A stretch of 64,000 bases of DNA from Isotricha intestinalis (taxonomy: Eukaryota; Ciliophora; Litostomatea; Vestibuliferida; Isotrichidae): positions 1 to 64,000 of the forward strand of contig JAJJLU010000345.1 in the NCBI GenBank assembly GCA_023807065.1, in the 5' to 3' direction. A program made the position numbers and the translations under genes. Of this stretch, positions 45,492 to 56,100 are shown one piece after another; positions within the stretch are counted from its first letter, which is position 1; every line of letters starts with the position of its first letter. The notes beneath the pieces were generated by a model. The model searched no databases. It had not been told where the DNA came from and saw only the letters and a list, made by a program, of their open reading frames with translations.

Positions 45492-46499
45492 ATATAAATA
45501 AAAAAATAATTAAAAAAAAAATCCAATTATAATATGTTATTATAAAAGCTTAAAAAACAAAAATTAATAATTACACAATAATAATTTCATAAATATAGTA
45601 AAATTATATATAAGAAAAATAAGATAAGAAAATAAAAAAAATTCAATGAATAAAATTTATCAATTTCCTCTTAAATTTTTTCTTTTATTCACAATAATTT
45701 TTCCTCTAATATAACTATCTTTATTATCATTTTCTATTATCTTGTATTTTTCCATAATTATTCCCAAGAATAAAATTACTACTATCATTATTATTATAAT
45801 AATTATTATACAATTCTAAAAATTAACTTATTTTTTTAATGTATTTCATTCCTGAATATGAAAAAGAATTTCCATCAATTAAAATAATCATTTTTGAGAA
45901 GGTTTATCTAAAATTTATATAAACTGCTCTAAAGGAATTAATTAAATAACAACTCTTAATAAAAAAAATTGCATTGATAAAGCTTATATAACAAACAACA
46001 ATGACATCACTTCTAGTTTCTTCTACAAAATTAACCAGTTTATAAAAGAGGAGAAGGACTTTTTTATTTTTATTTTTCTTCAAAATCAATTTCTTTATTT
46101 AGACTTTATTAATGCTCTTTTCATTCATTTTAATTCGATTATCTTTATCTAATAATATTTTTTTAATTTTATTTTTAATTAAGGTTTAATAGTTTATTTA
46201 ATTTCATTTATTAAATTATTTGATTTATATTATTATTTTTATCATTGAATTTTTATATTTTATTGATTAGTATATTTATATTTGAAAGAATAATTTTATT
46301 GTTAAAATCATCTTTAAATTTTTATTCATTAATTATTTTATTCCTTAAATAAATATAGTTTTATTTAAAACAAATAAATAGAATGAAATTCCCTTTAAAA
46401 TCAACATCAGTTATAAATAAAATGAGAAAAAAGCTTTAAAAAAAAAAATTTAAAATTTAAATATAAATCCAAAAAAAAAAAAAATAAAAAAACAAAAAA
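45492..46499. other. 1-kb intergenic region with traces of a decayed gene
   Basis: No intact ORF. On the plus strand short coding-like runs appear in changing frames. From the ATG at 45645 a hydrophobic stretch is cut by TAA. Near 45840 MYFIPEYEKEFPSIKIIIFE follows, then near 45975-46150 an unusually protein-like run (NKKNCIDKAYITNNND, FFYKINQFIKEEKDFF, FINALFIHFNS) before paired stops. I cannot assign a family. From 46150 to 46499 the sequence is plain A/T-rich and holds the upstream region of the ArfGAP gene. A remnant of a membrane-anchored protein is the likeliest reading; chance in such a biased genome is the alternative. Confidence 0.4.
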
Positions 46500-48095
46500 A
46501 TGACGTCCTCTCAAGATTTATCAAAGCGTTTAGAAGAAATAAAAAAGAGAACACCAAATAAAACATGTTTTGACTGTGGAGAGAAAGGAACAACATATGC
46601 AGCAATGGACTTTGGAACATTTGTATGTTCACGATGTGCAGGTCTTCTGCGAGAAATAAATTTTAAAGTTAAAGGAACAGGAGTAAGTATTTTTAAAGAA
46701 AAAGAAATTGATTTGTTAGATAAAATGGGAAATGAAAACGCAAAAAAAATTTGGATGGGAAAATTCAAAGAAAATTCTGATAAAAAACCTGATCCAAAAG
46801 ATGCTGAAGAATTAAAAAGATTTTTAATCACTAAATATAAAGATAAAAGATTCTATAAGAAACCCAAAAAAAATAAAAGTGATGATGATGATGATGAAGA
46901 AGATAAAAATAAAAAAAATAAAGGGAAGAAAAAAAAAAAAGATGAAAGTGATAGTGATAGTGAAAGTGATGAAAGTAGTGAAGATAAAAATAAAAAAATT
47001 AAAGGGAAGAAAAAAAAAAAAGAAGAAAGTTCTTCTTCTTCTTCTGAAAGTGAAAGTGATAGTGAAGAAGAAGAAGAAGAAGAAGAAGAAAATAAAAATA
47101 AAAAAAAAGATAAAAAAAAGAAAGAAGAAGAATTAAAGGAAAACGAAAAGAAGAAAATATCTAAAATTTCTATTAAAAAACCTACTGATAGTAAGAAAGT
47201 AGAAAAAAAGGAAAAAGAAAAAGAAAAAGATAAAAAAGATAAAGAGAAAAAAGAAAAAAAAAAGAAAAAAAAGAAATCAAGCGATAAAAAAGATAATATT
47301 GATGATTTTGAATTTAATGAATCAAATGATAATAATAATAATAGTAATATAAATCAAAATCAAAACGTTAATACAGGATGGGAGAATATATGGTCAAATA
47401 CTTCAAATACTTCAAATACACCAAATATAAATAATAATAGTGTAAATCAAAATAATAATAATCCATTTAATTTTGATTTTACAGTAACAACTCCTTCAAA
47501 TAATCAAAATACAAATATTAATGTTAATAATAATAATAATAATATCCCTGGAATGGTAAATTTAATGCAACAACCTCAAAACCAAATTCCACAACAAGAA
47601 CAGAAAATTAACCAATTAGAAAATGCTTTAAATTCATTGAATTTATCACAAAATCAAAATAATCAATTTCAAAATAATAATAATATGATGGGAATGATGA
47701 ATATGGGAAATATGTATCCTAATATGGGAATAAATAATATGAATCCTCAACAACAAATGATGATGATGATGATGATGCAAAAAATGATGCAACAAAGTGG
47801 AATGAATAATATGAATATGATGAATAATCAAATGAATATGATGAATAATAATAATATGATGAATAATAATATGATGAATAATAATATGATGAATAATAAT
47901 GGTATGATGAATAATAATAATGGTATGATGAATAATAATACTATGATGAATAATAATAATAATATTATGAACAATCAAATGAATATGCAACAACAGACAC
48001 AAAAAGTTGATCCTTTTGCTGGTTTAACTTTAAATAATATGAATAAAAAAACTGATAATAATAATTCAAATAATAACCCTTTTAATTTTATTTAA
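46500..48095 (+). CDS. ArfGAP with a charged linker and Asn/Met-rich NPF tail (AGFG/SMAP-like)
   Basis: 531 aa. Residues 10-125 are an ArfGAP domain: the zinc finger CFDC-X16-CSRC (Cys23, 26, 43, 46) and the arginine finger Arg51 (GLLREINFKVK) are all present, so it should stimulate GTP hydrolysis on Arf-type GTPases. Residues 125-265 are alternating lysine and serine/glutamate blocks. Residues 275-531 are an Asn/Gln/Met-rich, prion-like region containing NNPFNFD and NNPFNFI. NPF motifs bind EH-domain endocytic proteins, and this is the layout of AGFG/Hrb and related coat-associated ArfGAPs. The Met/Asn block is encoded by a tandem repeat. Confidence 0.88.
   Translation: MTSSQDLSKRLEEIKKRTPNKTCFDCGEKGTTYAAMDFGTFVCSRCAGLLREINFKVKGTGVSIFKEKEIDLLDKMGNENAKKIWMGKFKENSDKKPDPKDAEELKRFLITKYKDKRFYKKPKKNKSDDDDDEEDKNKKNKGKKKKKDESDSDSESDESSEDKNKKIKGKKKKKEESSSSSSESESDSEEEEEEEEENKNKKKDKKKKEEELKENEKKKISKISIKKPTDSKKVEKKEKEKEKDKKDKEKKEKKKKKKKSSDKKDNIDDFEFNESNDNNNNSNINQNQNVNTGWENIWSNTSNTSNTPNINNNSVNQNNNNPFNFDFTVTTPSNNQNTNINVNNNNNNIPGMVNLMQQPQNQIPQQEQKINQLENALNSLNLSQNQNNQFQNNNNMMGMMNMGNMYPNMGINNMNPQQQMMMMMMMQKMMQQSGMNNMNMMNNQMNMMNNNNMMNNNMMNNNMMNNNGMMNNNNGMMNNNTMMNNNNNIMNNQMNMQQQTQKVDPFAGLTLNNMNKKTDNNNSNNNPFNFI
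47680..47970 (+). repeat. ATGATGAATAATAAT-type tandem repeat (Met/Asn-rich coding)
   Basis: Degenerate repeats of ATGATGAAT plus varying numbers of AAT, in frame within the ArfGAP C-terminus and translating to MMNN(N) units. Copy-to-copy length differences are multiples of three, consistent with selection to keep the frame. Confidence 0.8.
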
Positions 48096-48349
48096 GTAAT
48101 TCATTGTTAAATATAAAATCATAAATTAGTTATTAATTACATTAATAAATAATAAATTCATTCAAGAAATAAAATTTATTTTAATATATTGGATAAAAAT
48201 AAATAATTAAAAAACATTGTAAAAAAGAAAAAAATCTATTCATTGGAAAAATTAGTATAAAATATCAAAAAAAAAGAAAAAAGTAAAAAAAATAAAAGAA
48301 AAAATAATTATAAAAAACAAAATAAAAAATCCAAATAAATAAAAAAATA

Positions 48350-49864
48350 ATGGGTAATTGTTGTGCTAGACAAGAAGTAGTAGAATTAGAAAGTGCAAGA
48401 AGTACTTCAGGAAGTAGTCATAGAAATTCATCAATATTATTTGAAAAATTTTCAAAGCAAACAGATTACAAAAAAAAATATGAATATATTCAAATGTTAG
48501 GATGCGGAGCATTTGGAAAAGTTAGATTATATGTAGATAGACAATGTAAAAGTTTCCGTTATGCAATAAAAACATTAAAAAAAGATTATTTCAATAAACA
48601 TATATTAGATAGTATTGAAAGAGAAGTAGATATTTTAAGAAGCTTAGATCATCCAAATATAGTAAAATACTTTGAAACATATGAAGATGATCATTTTATT
48701 CATATTGTTATGGAATATATTCCAGGAGACAATTTATTTAAATTAATAACAAATAAAAAATATTTTAAATTCACAGAAAAAGAAATATGTCAATTAATAA
48801 CATGTTTATTAAAAGCAGTATTATTCCTCCATCACAATAATATAGTTCATAGAGATATTAAACCAGAAAATATATTATTTTCAGTTCCAGGAGATTTTAA
48901 TGCTTTAAAATTAATAGATTTTGGTTTATCAATTCAAAAAAATGCAAAAAATGAAAATAGAAGAGTTGGAACACCATATTATATGAGTCCTGAAATGATT
49001 CATGGTAATTTTGTTTATGAAAGTGATATGTGGAGTATTGGAGTCATATTATTTATTATGGTTACTGGAAAACAACCTTTTAGAGCTCATGATAAAGAAG
49101 GAGTCTTTGAAAAAATTTTAAATGGAAAATATGATAAAAAATCACTTGATAAAAGCAAATGTTCTATCGAATTAAAAGATTTAATTAAAAAAACTTTAGT
49201 GAAAGATTATAAAAAAAGAATTTCAGTTGAAAGTGCTTTACAACATAAATGGTTTTCTCTATTTGAAGATAATAAAAATAATTTCCAAGTCATCGATCAA
49301 GATATTCTTGATTCATTGCAAAATTTCCAATATACAAATATATTACAAAAAGAAACATTTTATTATTTGGCAAAATTATCAAATGATAAAGAAATATTAA
49401 AATTAAAAAAAGCTTTTGAAATAATAGATAAAGATAATTCAGGTGAAATTGAATACGAAGAAATTCCAAAAATTTTTGAAGATTTAGGTATTCAAGCTTC
49501 AGAACAAGAATTAAAAAATATTTTCAATAGTTTAGATTTTCATTGTGATGGAAAAGTAAACTATTCTGAATTTTTAGCTGGAACAATATCTTCTTTAAAA
49601 ATTTATAAAGATGATAAATTATTTTCAGCTTTCAAATATTTTGATGTTAATGATGAAGGATATATTACTTCTGAATCTATTCTTTCTGCATTAAAAGCTA
49701 GTAATGTTGCTGTTGACGAAATCAGCTTAATTGATTATTTTAATAAGAGAAAATTAAAAAAAATTAATTTTGAACAATTTAAAACTCTTGTTCTTGCTAA
49801 AAATTTTGAAGAAGAAAGTATAAAAAGATTTAAATCTAAATCTATTTCTATTGAAGAATATTAA
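48350..49864 (+). CDS. Calcium-dependent protein kinase (CDPK), N-myristoylated type
   Basis: 504 aa. MGNCCARQ at the start is a strong myristoylation (Gly2) and palmitoylation (Cys4, Cys5) signal. The kinase spans about 44-302 with GCGAFG, YAIKTLKK, HRDIKPEN, DFGLS and GTPYYMSPEM, so it is active in outline. An autoinhibitory junction follows, then four EF-hand positions: DKDNSGEIEYEE (good), DFHCDGKVNYSE (good), DVNDEGYITSES (acceptable) and a last one with no loop (KRKLKKINFE). Membrane-anchored CDPKs transduce Ca2+ pulses in ciliary, secretory and cortical events of alveolates. It differs from the PH-domain kinase at 27 kb, which has its EF-hands on the other side. Confidence 0.95.
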   Translation: MGNCCARQEVVELESARSTSGSSHRNSSILFEKFSKQTDYKKKYEYIQMLGCGAFGKVRLYVDRQCKSFRYAIKTLKKDYFNKHILDSIEREVDILRSLDHPNIVKYFETYEDDHFIHIVMEYIPGDNLFKLITNKKYFKFTEKEICQLITCLLKAVLFLHHNNIVHRDIKPENILFSVPGDFNALKLIDFGLSIQKNAKNENRRVGTPYYMSPEMIHGNFVYESDMWSIGVILFIMVTGKQPFRAHDKEGVFEKILNGKYDKKSLDKSKCSIELKDLIKKTLVKDYKKRISVESALQHKWFSLFEDNKNNFQVIDQDILDSLQNFQYTNILQKETFYYLAKLSNDKEILKLKKAFEIIDKDNSGEIEYEEIPKIFEDLGIQASEQELKNIFNSLDFHCDGKVNYSEFLAGTISSLKIYKDDKLFSAFKYFDVNDEGYITSESILSALKASNVAVDEISLIDYFNKRKLKKINFEQFKTLVLAKNFEEESIKRFKSKSISIEEY

Positions 49865-50110
49865 TTTTTTGCCATTTATAAGAAATAATATAGATCTCAT
49901 GTTTATTGTTTGTATATAGAATTCAAATTATTGAGTATAATATTATTTTAGTATGGTAACTAAAAATGATTCTTTTACATAATATATATTAGCATTGTTA
50001 GGATATAAAAAATAAATTTAACCTCTAATTAAACAAAAAATTTCAAAAACTCTTAAAAAAAAATATAAACTCCATTTTCATAATTAAGATAATTAAATGA
50101 AACAAAAAAT

Positions 50111-50779
50111 CTAAATTATTCCATATTTAACAAGTAAAATTTCCAAAGCAAACAAAAGGAAAATAATACCTCCAATCAGATTCATTTGTTTTTCAGAGAT
50201 ATAATGGGAAAGAACATTTCCTAAAAAAGTAGCAATAATAATAGTACAGAAATAAGCAATCATAGTTCCACATAAAACACCATAAAAATTATAAAGAGCA
50301 GCTATAGCAATAGTAGTAATTTGACTTTTATCTCCTAATTCACTAAGACATAAAAACCAAAATAATTCTAAACAAGTAGAAAAAGTTCCTTTATTTTCAT
50401 CATTTGAATTATTATTTTCATTATCAGATAACATTTTATAGCTTTTTTCATCTTCTTCTTTTTGTTTAATCATTTCATCATGAACACTTGTAGATTCCAT
50501 ATTAATACTTTCATTAATTGAGAAAATTCCATAAAGTAAAAAACAAAAAAATCCAATCCAATCAACTACTCCTTTTACTATTAATAACGGAACTAAGTAT
50601 CCTACTGTAATTGCTAAAATATTCATTAATCCCATTGAAAGAAGACCTGTTAATAATAATGGCATCCATGATAATTTTGATGCATATATTAATACTAATA
50701 TAAATGTTCTATCTGCTAACTCACTTAGAAATATTATTGTGAAACTTTGACCTAGGGAACCTAGGAATGATACTGCCAT
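50111..50779 (-). CDS. GDT1/TMEM165 (UPF0016) cation transporter
   Basis: 222 aa with six predicted membrane spans in two homologous halves. Each half carries the family's E-x-G-D-K/R-S/T motif on its first helix: ELADRT (20-25) and ELGDKSQ (about 146-152). The first copy has Ala for Gly and Arg for Lys, a mild change; the acidic pair is kept. Family members exchange Mn2+ or Ca2+ for protons at the Golgi and contractile-vacuole membranes and support glycosylation. The loop between the halves is acidic and Asn-rich. The ATG at 50779 begins directly with the first helix, without a signal peptide. Confidence 0.92.
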   Translation of the reverse strand: MAVSFLGSLGQSFTIIFLSELADRTFILVLIYASKLSWMPLLLTGLLSMGLMNILAITVGYLVPLLIVKGVVDWIGFFCFLLYGIFSINESINMESTSVHDEMIKQKEEDEKSYKMLSDNENNNSNDENKGTFSTCLELFWFLCLSELGDKSQITTIAIAALYNFYGVLCGTMIAYFCTIIIATFLGNVLSHYISEKQMNLIGGIIFLLFALEILLVKYGII

Positions 50780-51153
50780 TTTTTTTATTTATTTTTTTTA
50801 TTTTTTTATTAATATTTTATTTTTATTTTTATTTTAATTTTTTCTTTTTATTTGAAATATAAAACTAATTATAATTTTGTTATTTGGATTTTCTATTTAA
50901 AAATTATGAAAATATTGAAATATTTTGCATTTATTATAGTAAGTAATCATAATTATTCATATTCATTTTATATTTTTATCATAATAATTAACTGACACAT
51001 TTAAAACCGGAAAAAATAAAAATTTATTATTTTCAAAAAAAACGAAAATATTTTTAGACCAAAAAGTAACAAATAAATATCTAAAATCAAAAAAAAAAAT
51101 TAAAAAATAATTTTTAAAACAAGTCTTATGTCATAATTCATTTTAAAAATTAT
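50780..51153. other. Divergent intergenic region, no gene seen
   Basis: 374 bases between the divergent GDT1 and ORP genes. It is A/T homopolymer-rich, with one CCGG (in AAAACCGGAAA at 51003-51013). The same 11 bases occur in the subtelomeric spacer at 151-161. No ORF, RNA gene or repeat is evident. Confidence 0.5.
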
Positions 51154-52422
51154 ATGTCAGAAGCAGAAGTAGAATCCCCAATTCCAGAATCTCGTGAAAT
51201 AAAAGAGCAAAATGAGTTATTTTCAAATTTCAACGAAATAAAAGGTGAATTGGAAAATTTGATGGGATACGTAATATCATTTTGCCCGATAGAAATAATA
51301 GATGCAAATAAAGAGAAATTATCATTGAAACACAATGAAAAAGAAATGTATAACAATTTCTATGAAAAATATATAAAAAATTTTAAAATTCCAAATGATT
51401 TAACAGATACATTTAGACCACCATTTGCGAACAATTATTATGGTGGAGTAGATTTTCCGAATGCAGAAACAACATCATTATTAAGAGGAATGGGATGGGA
51501 TTTAGTAAAACAAATAGGAAGAAAAATATTAAATGGAGATTTTAATTTCACAACAGTTTCAATACCAATAAAAGTTATGGTACCAATAAGTATATTACAA
51601 CATATTTGCAATGGTCATTTTAATTATCCATTATATATGAATTTAGCATATGAAAGTAATGATCCTCTCCAACAAATGAAATATACTATTGTTGCTTGTA
51701 TTTCTTCATGGTATAAAAGTAACGTCTTTTTAAAACCTTTAAATCCTATTTTAGGAGAAACTTATGAAATGCTTTGGGAAGATGGAAGTCATGAATATGT
51801 AGAACAAACTTGTCATCATCCTCCAAGAAGTCATTTTCTCATTATTGGAAATAATAATAAATGGACTTATTCTGGTTATTATGATTATATTAGTAATGGC
51901 TGGTTTAATTCATTTAAATTAACTAATTCAGGTTCTCGTATTGCAGAATTTAAAAATACTGGTTCTAAAATACAATTTAATTATCCTGTTGATAATTTTG
52001 GAAATACATTTTGGGGAACAATGAGACAAGAAAGTATTGGTGAAATTACTTTTAAAGATTTAGTTAATGATTATAAAGCAGTTATAAAAATGGGTCCTGA
52101 TAGAAAATTAAGTGATTATTTCGAAGGTACTATTGAAAAAGATGGTAATGTCTTATCTAATATTAAAGGAAGTTATTTAGAATTTATTGAAATTGACGGT
52201 GAAAGATATTGGGATATTAGAAGAAATATTAATATTCAAGGTTATCCTATTTATCCTCAAATTAAAAGTAGCTCTATTTATAGACCTGATTCTTTGAAAT
52301 TATTAGAAAAAGATGTTGAAGGAGCACAGGAAAAAAAAGATGAACAAGAAAATATTCAAAGAAGAGATAGGAAGTTAAGGAAAGAATGGCAAGAAAAAAA
52401 TAAAAATGAACATAGTGATTAA
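51154..52422 (+). CDS. Oxysterol-binding-protein-related protein (ORP), lipid-binding domain only
   Basis: 422 aa. ORPs swap sterols and phosphoinositides between membranes at contact sites. The signature EQVSHHPP appears as EQTCHHPPRSHF; PLNPILGETYEM, SNDPLQQMKYTIVAC and WGTMRQESIGEITFKDL are further family landmarks. There is no PH domain or ankyrin region, so this is a short ORP like the yeast Osh4 class, and a clear FFAT motif is not seen. The C-terminal 40 residues are a charged helix. The two histidines that bind the phosphoinositide headgroup are kept. Confidence 0.94.
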   Translation: MSEAEVESPIPESREIKEQNELFSNFNEIKGELENLMGYVISFCPIEIIDANKEKLSLKHNEKEMYNNFYEKYIKNFKIPNDLTDTFRPPFANNYYGGVDFPNAETTSLLRGMGWDLVKQIGRKILNGDFNFTTVSIPIKVMVPISILQHICNGHFNYPLYMNLAYESNDPLQQMKYTIVACISSWYKSNVFLKPLNPILGETYEMLWEDGSHEYVEQTCHHPPRSHFLIIGNNNKWTYSGYYDYISNGWFNSFKLTNSGSRIAEFKNTGSKIQFNYPVDNFGNTFWGTMRQESIGEITFKDLVNDYKAVIKMGPDRKLSDYFEGTIEKDGNVLSNIKGSYLEFIEIDGERYWDIRRNINIQGYPIYPQIKSSSIYRPDSLKLLEKDVEGAQEKKDEQENIQRRDRKLRKEWQEKNKNEHSD

Positions 52423-53162
52423 TTGTTTAAAAATAGAATTATATAAGATTATTTTTAAATTTATATACTTTTTTATTTATAAAAACTCAACATAAAAAAT
52501 TATAAAAAAAATTGATAGGTCAAAACTGAAAAAAAATGGAACAAGACACAAATGAAGAAAAAGAATCATACTCATCAAGAAAAATTCAATAAAAAAGAAT
52601 TACCAGAATCAAATAATTTATCAATAAGGTTGTTCAAGCAAAACTAATAAAAAATAAAGATAGAATTATATTTTTATTTATAGTTCATGATTCTTATCCA
52701 TTTTAATCCAATTAAATTTTTATGATCAAAATTATGTTCTACTATGAACTTTTGTCTGATTGTTTTATCTTTTTAATCATCCTCTTAATCATCATGCTAT
52801 CAATATTATGAGAGATAATTTAGATATTTTAACACAAAATATTCAAAGAACTTTAAAGGGAGGTTATTGTTTTGAGTAAAAATTTCCGTATTTTAATAAG
52901 AAATACTTTTTTTTAAATTTTTAAAAAATATTCATTATTAATTCAATTAAATTTTTTTTTTTTTCATTAGTTTCAGAGAGAATATATTATAGTAAATATT
53001 GTTTAATGAAATTGAGTGAAATTTTAAATGATAGTTTTTCTAAAGTACAATAGTATTTTTATTTAATAAATTTAATAAATGATATAAAGGCTTATTGAAT
53101 TTAAATTTTTATTTTTTTTAATCAATAACTATTCAATAAAAATCAAATAATTATTCATATAA
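52423..53162. other. 740-bp intergenic region with traces of a decayed gene
   Basis: No ORF over 60 codons. The plus strand again shows coding-like fragments in different frames: MEQDTNEEKESYSSRKIQ from an ATG at 52537 before a TAA, then KNKDRIIFLFIVHDSYPF before TAA, then from about 52785 HPLNHHAINIMRDNLDIL, TQNIQRTLKGGYCFE, a TAA, and near 52970 SERIYYSKYCLMKLSEILND. The segments are ordered and not repetitive, unlike random A/T sequence. I cannot name the parent gene. The last ~100 bases are the leader of the ULK4-like gene. Confidence 0.4.
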
Positions 53163-56100
53163 ATGAGTCATTATCGTCCTTTGAATTTCCGTTTAAAAGA
53201 AAGAATATATGAAAATAATGATAAATCAATTGTAATATTTAAAACAAGAAAGAGACAAACAATTACATATATAGCTGTTAAAGCATATGTAAAAAAATAT
53301 AATCAAGATAATTATAATAGAGAATATGAAATTTTAAAAGATATAAGTCATCCATCAATAATAAAAGTTTTAGGATATGCAGAAGATAAATATAATTTTT
53401 ATATGGAAATGGAATTGTGTGCAAGTGGAAATTTATCAACTTTAATACGAAAAAATAAATCTTATTTATATTTAGAAAAAGTAATAAAAATGGTAAGTAC
53501 ACAATTATTACTTGGATTAAAAAAATTACATGAAAATGGGATAATTCATTGTAATTTAAAGCCAAGTAATATATTATTAGATGAATTTGGAAATGTGAAA
53601 ATATGTGATTTTAAAAAGACTTTAAAAGTAAAAGAAATGACAATAGATGAAATAAAAAAAACTAAATTATCTATGACTCCAAGTTACACTGCACCTGAAA
53701 TATTCACCGAAAATGGAATATATTCTTTTAAAAGTGATTTATGGGCTTTAGGTTGTATTATGTATGAAATGGCTGTTGGTCAAGTTCCTTTTATTGATGA
53801 ATCTGTTAATAAATTAGTTTATAAAATTGTTAATGATGAAGTTGATTTTACTAGAAAACAATTACAAAATTATTCAGAAGAATTTATTGAAGTCATCAAA
53901 CAATTATTAGAAAAAAATCCTGATAATAGAATTTCATGGGGAAAAATTGAAAAATATCCTTTTTGGGATATTGATCAATCAAATAACAACAATACTAGTT
54001 TAAATTCTTCTCTAAATGATACAAAAGAATATTCATTAATAACTTCTTTAAATTCTGCAATAGAAAAAACAACAAATATCAATAAAATAAATATAACAGC
54101 AAAAGAAGATGAAGATTACAGTTCAAATAAAAATATTAATACAGATGCAGACAATACAGATCAAGAATATAATTTCGAAAAAAAAACATCAGTTTTAAAT
54201 CAAATAAAAGAAGATGAAGGTACTAATTATTCAATTAAATTTAATAATATAAATACAAATCCATTAAGTGGAATGTCAATGATAGTAAGTAAAGTAATTG
54301 ATAGAAGAGATAAAAGAGCGACAATTGATCTTGTTCAAGATATTGCTCAATCAATGGCAAAAAATAATGATTTACCTCCTATTCAAGATATTATGTTTCA
54401 TAATAGTGATAGATCGGTTAAACAAATTATTGGAAATGATATTATTGAACCAGTTGTTAAAGCTTCTTTTGATAGTGAAAAATTAGAATTTTCACCTGTT
54501 TTTAAAATTGATAAAATAAAAACTTTGTTATTAAAAGATAAAATTAATGAATATCAAACTTATCTTTCTAATATTTATCAATTATTAGATAATTATAATT
54601 TAAATAATCAACAAGATGAGTTATTAAATTTGTTAAATTATTTTCAAACAATAATACTAAATAAGCATATTGCAAATAGTATAATAGAATCTCCATTCAT
54701 ACAATTATTAATAAACTTTTTAGATATTAATAATGATAATATAAGAATTAGAGTATGTAATATTATTGGTTATTTAATTCGTTATGCAACTAATATAGAA
54801 ATTCCATTAGACAAATATAATTTAACTGAAAAATTAATATCCTTTATTTCAAATGATTATAATATAAATTTGAAGAGAAAAGCAATATCATGTTTAGGAG
54901 AATATTTATTTTTTGTTGCTATTCAAATAGAAGTAGAAGAAAATCAAAGTGAATGGAATATTTCTAAAGAAGCTCTTTCTATTCTTTTATTTTCTTTAAA
55001 TCATTCAGATGAAAAAGTTAAATTTTATGCTTTAAAAACTATAGAAAATATAAGTTGTAAAACTAAAGTTTCAAAAACTTTTTTTGCATCAAATGATGAT
55101 TATATTAATAAAATTATTGATATTTATAATGAAAATTGTGAAAATCCTGAAATTCATACAAGTGCTTTAAGTGCTTGTTCTCATTTAATTAGACATCAAA
55201 ATTCTTTATTAAAAAATTTTGTGGATAAAATTGATTCTCTTAATATTATTTTAGAAAAAGAAACTCAAAAAAATCAACAATTTATTATTAATTGTTTATT
55301 ATTTGGAATTGTTTATAATAAAAAAAATGTTGAATTTTTAAAATTTGATGACTTTATTCCTGAATGTATTAATTTATTAGAAAGTGCAAATAGTATTATT
55401 AAATCTAAAATTATATTATTATTTGCTCTTATTTTTAATGATAATGAAGTAATTGTTAAATATGGAGAAAAAGTTTTTGAATTAATGCTAAAATTAAGAA
55501 AAGAAAAACAGCAATTTTATTATTATGTAAAAATATTTGAATATTATTTAATAAATTATTGTAATAATATTACAAAGTACTTTGAATCAATAAGTGATGA
55601 TAAAAAAAATTCAAAAGAAGTTATTTCTTTATTAGATGCTTTTAATATAATTGCCCCTTATCAGAAAGTCTCTTATGCTTTATTTAAAACAGATTTTTTA
55701 AATTCCTTAATAAATATTATTAATAATAATATATCTAATCCAGATGATGATTTAATAACAAAAACTTTTGATTTAATAAAAGCCTTTAGTGAAAATCCAT
55801 TTAGTGTAGAAAAAAATTCTAATTTTATAATAAAGAATATATTTGTAAGAATATTAGGGTTAACATTAAAATTAAATGACAATTATAAAAGATTTCCATT
55901 AAATATATGTGCAAACATTTTAACAGTAATATTAGATGATGATAAATTATATTCATCAACAATAATAGATGAAGGAAAAACAAATCAAATAAATAATTTA
56001 ATCATAAATATATTGCCTACAATTTATGATTTATTAAAAAATTCAGATACAGTTCAAGATTCTCTTTCTTTTCTTTCTTTAATTATTGAAAGAAATTCTG

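Noticed and set aside
46879..47136. 85-aa Lys/Met/Val-rich ORF in another frame of the ArfGAP gene
   Set aside because: Frame-shifted reading of the KE/SE low-complexity linker.
47646..48002. 118-aa His/Ile-rich minus-strand ORF
   Set aside because: Antisense of the ArfGAP Met/Asn repeat (ATGATGAAT reads as ATTCATCAT), not a metal-binding protein.
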